64,000 nt of DNA from Lenzites betulinus (Eukaryota; Basidiomycota; Agaricomycetes; Polyporales; Polyporaceae), in NCBI GenBank assembly GCA_022264855.1, contig JABYQU010000034.1:310001-374000 (forward strand), written 5' to 3'. The notes below the pieces were generated by a model that ran no database searches, had not been told where the DNA came from, and saw only the letters and a program-made list of their open reading frames with translations. Position 1 is the stretch's first letter; every line of letters begins with the position of its first letter. This document shows, in pieces, positions 22,385-31,661 of the stretch. A program made the position numbers and the translations under genes.

Positions 22385-23908
22385 TCAGTTGTCAGCTCTT
22401 GAATGCGCGTATGTCGCCTCCAGCCTGGACTTGACGTATTCCCCCGCAGTGACGACCTCGTACTTCGGCGGGAAATCCGCCGACACGCAGCTCGGCAATG
22501 GCTTGAAGGAAATGGACGTCGGGTCACGGACACATAAACATGCATGGCAACTCACCTCTAACTTCACATCATAGTCTGTGCCAAAGAACAGCGGCATCGA
22601 GTACCGCTCGACACCCGAGCGGTTCACTGCTCGGTGCACAGTAGACTTGAATACGTCATCTTGATGGGAAGTGGTTAGGTAGAGTGCTTTGAACTGGCAA
22701 TAGCAGAACGCCCACTTGTCCACCTTGCGAACTGATCCCCTAAGCTGCGAGCAGTCAGATGTGCGAATGCATAGCCACACGGACAGCATGACCTACTTTA
22801 CGACGAAGGTGCCAGGGATTGGGACTGCGTCAATCCACTTCCCGTCGTTGTTGAGGACTTGAAGGGCGGGCACTTCGTCCTGCCAGAGGATTGTGAAACA
22901 CTGCCATATCAGGCTTTAGCTTGGCTGGTTATTCGCTCGTTGGGCTGAGTACCTCATAGCTACAAGGATCAGTTGTGAGATAGCGCATGGATATGCACAA
23001 AAGTTGACGTACTCGGTGTGTGCGCCGATGCCCTCTACACGGTCATCTACGTCGCCCGTCTGAGGAGGGTAGTACAGCAACCGCATAATTGCAGCAGGTT
23101 TGGTCGTCTGTCGGGAATATTTCGAATTAAGCACTTAAACGCAAACACAGAAGTGAGCATAAGCAGCACCTTGTCGTCAAAGAAATCCTCGGGCAGATCT
23201 AGCGCAAGTGCGAAAAGCGGGAATAGTGACTGGCCAAGCCTCACTGCTGCATGGCTGCCAGCTATGAGGTCGCACGTTGTTTAAGTTTGTCAATATACCT
23301 ACTAATACTCCAATACCGCTTCCCTGAAACCGGGGAGGTTCGTGGGCCATACGTTATCGCCCGACATCGCTCCGTCGTTTGCGCGCGATTTGCCGGAGAA
23401 TTCTTCCCAACCAAGATCAAATCCTTCGTGGAGGTCACCTCTGTTTTCTGGGTTGGTATTCTCCCCGAGCAACGCGGTATAACCCTTGAAATTCGCGCTC
23501 TTGTGGATGTCCAGCACCGCCTTCGCGTCATTAGGGAGCGCGAAGAAGCGTTTCGCAGCCTCTATAGTAGTTGATATCGTTTCCTGAGGTATTCCGTGGT
23601 TCTTTACTGCGGTATGAATAAATTGGTGTTGGGAACCCTGCTAGCAGAACAGCGCGCTGGGACGTACCATAGAAGAACCCAACGTTGACGCATGCGTCGC
23701 GTATCTCATCTGCTAAGGCCCTCCTCACGTTGGCGTCTGTACTTTGAAATTTCTCTAGGTTTCTGTGTAAGACTACGCTTAGCTTGTTCCCCAGTCGAGG
23801 AGGGTGCCGTCATGATGATCGTGTTTACATGATTGGTATTTCTTCGAAAGCACTTTCAGTGCGAGAGTTCGCGAAGAGAATTGGCCTCTGTGGAGCGGTA
23901 TCAGTCAT
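22385..23908 (-). CDS. 2-oxoglutarate/Fe(II)-dependent oxygenase (isopenicillin-N-synthase-like), 339 aa
   Basis: Ten exons: 23908-23829, 23762-23668, 23606-23303, 23254-23170, 23107-23013, 22959-22953, 22900-22797, 22744-22716, 22659-22556 and 22501-22385 (1020 nt). The non-haem dioxygenase core is complete: iron ligands His218, Asp220 and His275 (GAHTDYE and TVHRAV) and the 2OG-binding Arg285-x-Ser287 (RYS). The N-terminal module ([20 protein letters not shown]) is typical of the DIOX_N family. Exon 6 is only 7 nt, and the Asp220 codon is split across the intron before it. The usual Asp of the IPxIDL start motif is Asn here (IPIINLEKF). The protein is cytosolic and its substrate unknown; a role in secondary metabolism or xenobiotic oxidation is possible. 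A transposon lies just upstream of its start. Confidence 0.88.
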
Positions 23909-24275
23909 ATTTGAATCAAGTACTCCGGGCCAGCCAGGAACGACCGTTTCACAGGCGTGCAGATGGGAGTAGCAGCGTTGCCAGAGTTGGCAAAGAAGCG
24001 CTGGGCGGTCACACTGGGCTTCAGCCCCGATAAATCGGCCGATCATATGGGCTCCAGTTCAAATAATACCTGGATTATATCCAAATGATCGGCGCGCCAA
24101 ATGTATACTAGATTTTGACCAATAATGACATATGTGCAGACGCCCAAGCCGGCGCGTCGCGTCTGCTGGACTTGTCCATTTGCTTCGCTCACTGTGCACC
24201 AGTACCGCCTATGCGCCCTCCCCTCCTCTGTATCTCGACGTCGTGCTCACACTCTGCGCATACTGGGCTTGATAA
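23909..24275. other. Gap between 2OG-oxygenase start and transposase start
   Basis: The gap contains the oxygenase promoter and the left end of the transposon. A near-perfect 13-bp inverted repeat is at 24038-24093. I could not place the transposon terminus exactly. Confidence 0.5.
24038..24093. repeat. 13-bp inverted repeat with 30-bp loop
   Basis: GCCGATCATATGG (24038-24050) pairs with CCAAATGATCGGC (24081-24093) with one mismatch. It lies between the oxygenase start codon and the transposase ORF. It could be part of the transposon's subterminal region or a regulatory palindrome. Confidence 0.55.
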
Positions 24276-27200
24276 ATGCTTGCTGTACCTGTTCCCGCCG
24301 CCACTCGCCGCTACCCGTGTCCTTGCAGGCGATGCCGGCTCGCATCTGGTCCCGACTGTATGCAGATCCGCAAGACCATCAAGAGGCACGTCAGCGACGA
24401 GGTTATGGCGGATTTGACTAGTGGGGCTTTACTCTCAGATGAACAGTACGCAAAAATGGTAGCTCTACTTCGTGGTGCTGGTCTCCCCGAGGATCTGTAC
24501 TCTGCAGTCTATAGCCGACATCTACGAGCACGCCAAGGTGCCCAAGAAGCCCTTCTAGACAACCGTCGAGGATCTGTTCCCCTCGAGGCTCCTGCAGTAC
24601 ATCTCGGAGGGGCTCTTATGGACGAAGACTCAGGCTTTTTCGAAGCTGGCAACGACGACCTCATGCAGGATGTACTGGGGCCTCTACATGCCGACAATCA
24701 TGCTGGTGATCACTTGGGAGGCTCTCCTGACGGCTCTGGTGCCCCTAGTAACCCCTCAGACCAGGAGGAAGAAGACGAGTTCTACGATGCGCCTCAGGGC
24801 GCGGTTGGGGATGACCTGGAGTACTTCTACCGCGAGGATTCCCCCGATGGCAGCCCTGAGCCGGCTCTTGCCCTTGAGGATCCTCTACCTGCGGCTGTCG
24901 GCGATCCTGGAGACCCCCTTCTACCACGCGACGATCTCGAGCTTGATGCCCCACTTGATGAGCTTTTCAGCGACCACAGCTCCGACCACGGCCCCGATGG
25001 AGAAGAGCCTGGACCTCAGAGAGACTTGCATGCTGACCGTCCCGCAGACGTCGTGCCAGAAGACCTAGATGAAGATCTGTTTGAGCTTGATGTGAATGAC
25101 CCCGAATACGTCCATGCCGAAGATCTGTTTGAACCGGGAGCTGTGGACCACGACCCTCCCGCACCCGACAAGCTGCCTGCAGCGTTTCAAGAAGACGCGC
25201 TCATTCGCCGCGCATATGTCCAGGCGTTCATCGCGCACGCATTCCACGGCGCCACCCATGGCGCAGTAGAACACATGCTCAAGTCGGAGAAGAGCAACCT
25301 AGCCTCGCTTTCCAAGCGTCTTGACTACGACTTCCCCGGCCTGCAGACCATGGCTGTCACACTGAGAACTGTCGAACACCGCCTGGCGGTGGATCCTAAC
25401 CAATATATCACTTATTTCTTCCTCTGCGACCACTGCTGGATGCGCCACCATTCAAGCAGGCTGTACGAGCTCCTCCACAAGGGGTGTACTCAGCCTGGAT
25501 GCGACGGCATCTTGTACACGACGAAGACTCTTGCCAGTGGCAAGAAGCGGCGCAGGCCGACAAAGCCATTTCCCACTTCCTCACTCGAGCTCAACATCCA
25601 GCGTATGCTCATGCGCCCGGGCAAAGTGGACGAGTTGAACGCATGGCGACAGGCTGGAGACGACATGGCTGGCGTCAAACCTCCGATCACCGAGCAGAAT
25701 TGGCCGGGCACCGAGGACGTCGACTTCCGGATGTGTGATGTCTACGACGGCTGGGGGTGGGATGCGATACAGGCCGGTTTACAGCGCCGTCGGGGTGGGA
25801 TGTGGGGCATTGAGGATGTGGACGTCCATGAGCTAGGTCAGCGCTTTGTTGGACTGCCGCTTGGGATTGTGGTCATGATTAACATTGACTGGTGACGACT
25901 GTCTCGCCGTTCTCATGGTATACCACCCTCATTTATTTGAACATCACAGGTTTCGCGGTCTCAAAAGGGGCAAGTATTCCGTGGGCGCGATTTATGCCAC
26001 ACTTTGCAACAATCCACGATCAAAACGGTTCCTTCGCGAAGAGACCATTCTGCTTGCAGTCATACCCGGGCCGGAGGAACCATCGCTCGAGCACTTGAAC
26101 AACATCCTTGAGCCATTTGTAGCGGAGGCCGCCAAGATGTATCGCGGTGAGTGATTATTCTTTGCAGTGTCGATCATGCTTTTAACATGGGCTCAGGGGT
26201 AAACATGTCTGTGCCGGCGCAGCTCGAACGTATGCCGACCCATGTATACATCAACGTCATGGCTGCCGACCTCCCTGGAAGCCGCAAGGCCACTGGCCTG
26301 CGTTCGCATACGTCAAAACGCTTCATGTGTTCAGTTTGCAGCAAGCGTTTTCATTCGCTCGTGGATCACCTTTGCTTTGACGAGACGAGTGCATGAGTCC
26401 CATCTAATATTCGTGTGCGCACAATATACTAAATGCTTCTGTCAGCTTTCAAATACCGTGATGATAGGCGTTATCTCAAGTATGCATTCCGCGCCCGTTA
26501 CAAGGATCAGGAAACTCGTGATGTTATATCTGAACGTCGGGGGGTCAGGTGGTCAGCGTTGAATCTCCTCCCTGACTGGTTCCCGTCGCGTGATGGTCCG
26601 CCGGATTTCATGCATGCCGCCTACCTTGGTGAGACCAGTGCCGTTAATCTGAACTCATAATGACTTACTCATCCAACAGGGGAGGCCAAACATGTGGTGC
26701 AAGGTATTCTGTTCGCCAGTGGGATGTTTACCAAGCGGGGCAAAGACGATAAACCTCTTGAGAAGCTCCAAAGCTTCTTCGATAACCTCTGGTGGCCCGG
26801 AAGTGCCGGCCGTGTGCCCTCGGGAGTGAGTAGGTTTCCGCTTCCCCCGTAGGCATATCTAACCTTCCACTGGCTCTTAGCTCATCACAGGCGGCACGGG
26901 GAAAGCAGATGAGTGGCGCAACACGTGTGCGGTGCTCCCCGTAGCATTGTATCAGGCGTGGCAGGTCAACGGTCGTGTTCTCGACACTAAAGCGCCCAAG
27001 CTCAAGCCTGCGGAGAAGGCTGGCACAAACTATGAGCGCATTGAGCAGCTACTGACTGCACGACGACATGAGCACGCAGCTTACAATGGAGACCTACCAG
27101 GAGATCGCCCCGAGGGCGAAGATCGCATGAAGCGGAGCTATTTGAAGCACTACGAAGCCGTGCTGGAGTGGCTCGTCGCTCTCCGAATCTTCGGGTCCCG

Positions 27201-28430
27201 GTCCATCAGTGTTCGCGAGGCACAGCGTGCAAATGCATGCCACTCGTGGGCCTGCCAAGCATGGGCTCGACTTCATTGCCACCTCACCCCATACTTTCAT
27301 ATTCTTTCGCATCTGATCATCTGGATATATCGCCTAGGTCCTGTCTATGGTTGGTGGACATACCCGTACGAAAGGTTTAACGGCTACTTATCACGAATAA
27401 CGCACAACGGACACCCTGGCGAGCTCGAAGCAACAATGATGCGTAGTTGGGTTAGACTTCATCTAATTTATGACTTGGCATGTGCTATACATCCTGCATC
27501 TCACATCAGCAACTCACGCTGGTTTTAGATTGTACATTTGCAGAACTTAGGTGACGATCAGACATCGGAGGACCGAGCATCAATCGAGGACTTGCAGCAT
27601 TGTCTACAGGGCAAAGGCAAGGGGAACGAGCGCGGCACGCTGCTCACTATGCTTGCGAGCATGTCGGCGCAACGAACAAATGGTATCACATCTATTGCAC
27701 CTCTGGCAATTTATGTCTGAGTTTTATGTCCTCCCGCAGATGCCATTGAGTTTCCAAAACAGTCGCAGAAGATCAATCTCAAGCGTGAGGGGCTTTATGC
27801 AATCGTCTTCACGTATCTGCGCCGGATCTGGGCCGACAAAGTGGAACTGATCCCTGACACCTCAGGCCGTGATGTGCCTGGCTCCGCGTTCGTAGGCAGG
27901 GTAGTCCCCTCTTTCTCACATGCCGTTGTCGCTGGACTACGATACGGAGCATCTACGACGCACCGAGGACAATGCCATCAATATGCATATATTGAAGGAC
28001 GACAGGCAGTGCGCATCATGCATATTCTACAAATTCTGCACAAGGACCGGCGCAATCAGCCGCTCGTCGCAAACCTTGCCATCGTACAGCCATTCATCGC
28101 GAGCGACTATGCCCAATCAATGCCCTGGGCTACACGGTGAGCGCTGTTCTCAAACCAAATTATATATTGATTATCAAACCAACAGTGCGACCGATCTCGG
28201 TATCGGAACGTGGAAGGGCGGCCGCCTTGGCGCCCCCTTAGTAGTCGACCTCAAACTATTCACCGGCCACTTTGCTCTCGCCATGGTGCCCTGCCGCACA
28301 AAGTTACTCTGGATATCAATGTCTTTATGCCACGTAAGTCAATCCATTATAAGCATAACGAACGGCACGAAACGATCACATTTGGCAGGACGGCGAAGAG
28401 CCGGACCTTGTAGACAATGATGATGAGTAG
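24276..28430 (+). CDS. Plavaka-type transposase, 1217 aa, apparently intact
   Basis: Ten exons: 24276-25891, 25950-26146, 26197-26388, 26446-26628, 26680-26825, 26881-27481, 27551-27682, 27740-28136, 28186-28333 and 28389-28430 (3654 nt, no interruptions). The N-terminus has a CPCRRC zinc-knuckle-like motif, followed by a long acidic stretch (Asp/Glu/Pro-rich, roughly residues 90-300). The core carries elements typical of fungal Plavaka transposases: NIDWFRGLKRGKYSVGAIY, DLPGSRKATGL then HTSKRFMCSVC, PPDFMHAAYLG, YPYERFNGYL, and GNERGTLLTMLASMSAQ. The acidic end (DGEEPDLVDNDDE) is also usual. The presumed function is cut-and-paste transposition of the element. Which acidic residues form the catalytic triad cannot be assigned by eye. 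Confidence 0.85.
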
Positions 28431-28489
28431 ATACCAAGAGTGCCGAACTGCGCTGGCACTCCCGGGATCAGCGCCCGTTGACACGCAGC

Positions 28490-29697
28490 TTACTCTTCCG
28501 GGTCTTCCCCCCCTTCTCCCTCACCGTCACCATCAACACCATCCTCGTCCTCCCATATACCCCCAGCTTGCCCTGCATTCATTCCACCCTCCGCATCCCC
28601 CTCTGCCCACTCCGGGCTCATATCCATGAACAGCGCATTATCTTGGTTCTGTCCCTGTGCCGTCAGCAGCCATTCTGGCTTTACCATATAGCGAGGTATC
28701 ATTCGGCGATGAAGTGTTGCCCCCCGGATGGTTGGGAGTGCGGACTCCTCTTTGGCAGGGCCACGTCGCCTTGGTATGTGCACACTTCCTTTCGATGTCT
28801 TCTCCTTCTTATGGCGGGCTGCTTCTAGACACGCGTCCACCTTCATCTTCAGTGCAACCGACTGCATCAACGTCAGTAAGCATGCAATGTCATCTGCATC
28901 TCTCACACACCTCATCTGGAAGGTAAGCAGCCGCACGAGCAACCCACACCTTGCGTGTCGTGTGCGCCAGGCGTTCAAGACCTTCACCGCCTTCCCCTTC
29001 ATCGTCTGTCAGCGGGTCGATGGCACTGGCACCGGTGATGATCTCCTCGTCCTCAGAAACATCGGTCGAGGTGTATTGCCACTGCAACAGGTGCGCGTTG
29101 CGAGGCTCAAGCAGTTCGGAGAGCTCATCCAATATCGCCGTGATATTTCTACGGGCCTTTGCCTTCTAGGAACCATGTGAGCCATTCTTGTCCAAGTTGC
29201 GTCAATTAAATAGCGCTTACCATTGCCTTGCGCTGATTATATTTGTTAAGTAGTGCACGCTCATCCTTCTTGACCTGCGATTTGTTTTGGTTGGCCCATT
29301 TCTTGCCGAACGACTTCCAAACGCTGTCGATGGCATTGGTGAACTGGATCTGTGTCACTGACCCGAAGTCGTGCTCCGTATACTCGTGGCCACTCGTTTT
29401 GATACGGTGTATCACATCTAGAAGCCACGCTGCCAGTAGGATTCCAGTGATTAGGCGCCAGTATGGCAAACGGTTCTTCAATAATTGTCGCGGATATCCG
29501 AGCCTGAGATACACCGCTCCATCCTGGAAAATGGCAAATATACCGAAGAAGATCATATGCGTTGACGCACCTACTACAGATAGCCTCATCGCAACATAAA
29601 TATTAGTAGGAGTGGCAACTTGACTTGTAACGTTTGAGGCCCGTAGGTGACAGGACAATATTGAATCGTTGAAGCTCCTTGATGGAAAATACGACAT
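28490..29697 (-). CDS. Transposon companion protein, about 367 aa, function unknown
   Basis: Exons 29697-29221, 29165-28911 and 28861-28490 (1104 nt). The C-terminal half has a basic block (KKWANQNKSQVKKDERALL then NKYNQRKAM), a segment with acidic clusters (STDVSEDEEI, DPLTDDEGEGGEG) and a long acidic, glycine-rich tail ending GEGGEDPEE. I cannot name a domain. Such Lys/Arg then acidic proteins recur beside large transposases in Agaricomycete genomes, so I infer it belongs to the element; that is not proven. The first exon is less certain. An alternative in-frame 54-nt intron (GTAGTAG...TTCCAG) could remove residues near position 45-65, and an upstream exon cannot be excluded. Confidence 0.6.
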
Positions 29698-29974
29698 TCA
29701 AGGCATCTTTGTAAATGTATATTGAATATGTATCAATGTCGTGCTCTTGTTATCTTCCCAGAGCCGTGTTGTGAAACAAAAGAGGAGGTGTGGGAGGCTC
29801 GGGGTCCCGGGTGAATCTTGCATTGGTACAAAGGTGTCCGAGGTCCTCTCTAGCAGCGAACGGCGAGATCGGCGCCAAAGTATTTCTCGACCTCCAAAGC
29901 TGCCACCTCCGTCCACACAGTATGTCTCCAGACCCGCATCCTACCCGCACACACTCTTTAACGATGTCGCTTAG

Positions 29975-30877
29975 ATGAGTGCTCAAGCAGCAGCGCGCAC
30001 GTCGCGTCTCACGACGACGGCAGGCCGTAGTGTGCGTCGGACAAGGCCAGCACCCACCGTGAAGCCTCTCCGGCGCGACGAGAAAGGCGTCCCCATCCCC
30101 CATGTCCACGTCGTCGTCCGCGACACCCACCGGTGCCGTCTCGCCGACCACTACCACACCACTCTGCAAGACGACTTGATGTACATGACGTACGTGCACG
30201 AGCCCACCGCGCGCCCCCCGCCGCGCCCCGCACGCCTCATGTTCGACCCAAAGAACCCGTACACGAAGCATCGGTTCAACCCCCCGCTCGGCGGGAACCG
30301 CTGGCCGAAGCAGCCACCCCCGCCGTCCGCGCCGGAGAACATCATCCAGCTCGAGCGCATCCAGATACACACCATGATCAAGGGCGCGACGAACAGCCGC
30401 ACGACGCTCCTCGGGCCCCTCATGGCCCTCCGCGCGATCTCGGGCGCGAACGAGCAGGCCGGCGGGCAGCACACCGCGGAGGGCGTCGAGCTCGTCAAGG
30501 GCCGGCGCAACCTGCAGGGCTGGGTGCGCCCCGGGATACCCGTCGGTGTCAAGGTCGACCTCAAGGGCCCGCAGATGTACGACTTCCTGAGCGTGCTCGT
30601 CGAGTTCGTCCTCCCCCGCCTGCGCGAGTTCCAGGGCGTCGTCATGGAGGGTCCCTCGAACCGGCTCGACAAGATGAGCTCCGCGTCCGGGGTCGTATCG
30701 TTTGGTCTGCCCCCCGCCGCGCTCGGCCTCTTCCCACAGATCGAGGTCAACTTCGACGCGTACCCCCAGACGTTCGGTATGCACATTCACTGCATCACGA
30801 GCGCGAAGGGTGTTGGGGCACAAAATCGCGCTCGGGCGCTGCTGTCGGGCTTCCAGATCCCCTTCGCTCGTTCATAG
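29975..30877 (+). CDS. mrpl7: Mitochondrial large-subunit ribosomal protein uL5 (MRPL7-like), 300 aa
   Basis: Single exon. An in-frame stop directly precedes the ATG at 29975, which fixes the start. The N-terminus (MSAQAAARTSRLTTTAGRSV) is basic and hydroxylated, as in a mitochondrial presequence. The body carries the uL5 features: the ENIIQLERIQIHTMIKGA region, a central KGRRNLQGWVRPGIPVGVKV, YDFLSVLVEFVLPRLREF, and the C-terminal FPQIEVNFDAYPQTFGMHI. It would bind 5S-equivalent rRNA contacts or the central protuberance of the mitochondrial large subunit. It is the first gene to the right of the transposon, so its promoter abuts the insertion. Confidence 0.85.
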   Translation: MSAQAAARTSRLTTTAGRSVRRTRPAPTVKPLRRDEKGVPIPHVHVVVRDTHRCRLADHYHTTLQDDLMYMTYVHEPTARPPPRPARLMFDPKNPYTKHRFNPPLGGNRWPKQPPPPSAPENIIQLERIQIHTMIKGATNSRTTLLGPLMALRAISGANEQAGGQHTAEGVELVKGRRNLQGWVRPGIPVGVKVDLKGPQMYDFLSVLVEFVLPRLREFQGVVMEGPSNRLDKMSSASGVVSFGLPPAALGLFPQIEVNFDAYPQTFGMHIHCITSAKGVGAQNRARALLSGFQIPFARS

Positions 30878-31661
30878 GTTAAAGGTGAGTCTTGCAACAC
30901 TGTACGCGTCAACGTATGCTGACCAGGAGACAGGGCGTACACGGCTAGATGTAATAATATACTCAACTAATTCACAGTGGTGGCGATATTCCCTTTGAGC
31001 TGGGTGAGTCAGTGAGCATCTTCGATCGAGCGTCCGCCTTGGGAGGCTTCCAAGTGCATCAGCCGTTTCGTGCGATGTGATAGCTTTCAGGGAATCCGTA
31101 TCTTGGGGTCATTTGAACAGTGGAAGGGCCATCCTGGCTACACGATACAATCACCGAAGCCCCGGAAAGCATACGACCCGATCGACGGTATACCTCTCCT
31201 CTGGTACCTTCGACAGCCGCTCGTGAACGTTTGAACGCTCGAACACAGGGCCTCAAAATTGCACGCGACCAAACAGGCGGTATTTTGGTTTTCCTCGAAA
31301 GCCGGAGCATAAATAGAATGCTGTTGCCTATTTACATGTCAAATACAGCTAGCTAGGCGTACACGCGATCCAAAACAGACATCATGTTCACTCTCGACCT
31401 TGCAATGCAGGACTACAGGCTCATTCGGACGGTGGGTGAGGAGGGGGGAGACAGTCGGAGGGTGGTATAGGAGAGCGGTCGCGCTTCAGAGTAGTAAAAG
31501 AAAGAGAAATATGTGAATAATATGTCAAACCAGGACGAGAAAATCTTTGGAAGCCCTTGCACAAGTTCGTAGGGCGTATAGCCGTACGCGCGCCCGCGCC
31601 ACGCCAGAAAGCACCCCGCGAGAAGTCGGCGGCAGAGCGCGCGGTCGTACGGCGTGTTTAT
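30878..31661. other. Intergenic between converging uL5m and VTS1 genes
   Basis: No gene or repeat seen. It holds the 3' flanks of both genes. Confidence 0.5.

Larger units (their letters stand above)
24276..29697. mobile_element. Plavaka-like (CACTA-type) DNA transposon, at least 5.4 kb
   Basis: The minimal extent is set by two convergent genes: the transposase (plus, 24276-28430) and a companion gene (minus, 28490-29697), whose stop codons are only 59 bp apart. Flanking limits are the oxygenase start at 23908 and the ribosomal-protein start at 29975, so the true ends lie within about 370 bp on the left and 280 bp on the right. I could not find matching terminal inverted repeats or a target-site duplication by eye. 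Both genes are free of stops and frameshifts once spliced, which suggests a young, possibly active insertion. Confidence 0.75.

Noticed and set aside
23012..23107. Reading through the donor to give HTEY in the 2OG-oxygenase
   Set aside because: This leaves no Asp for iron binding and the frame ends soon after; the 7-nt exon restores HTDYECF.
29750..30823. 357-codon minus-strand ORF
   Set aside because: It is antisense to mitochondrial uL5; Arg/Ala/Gly-rich shadow with no domain.
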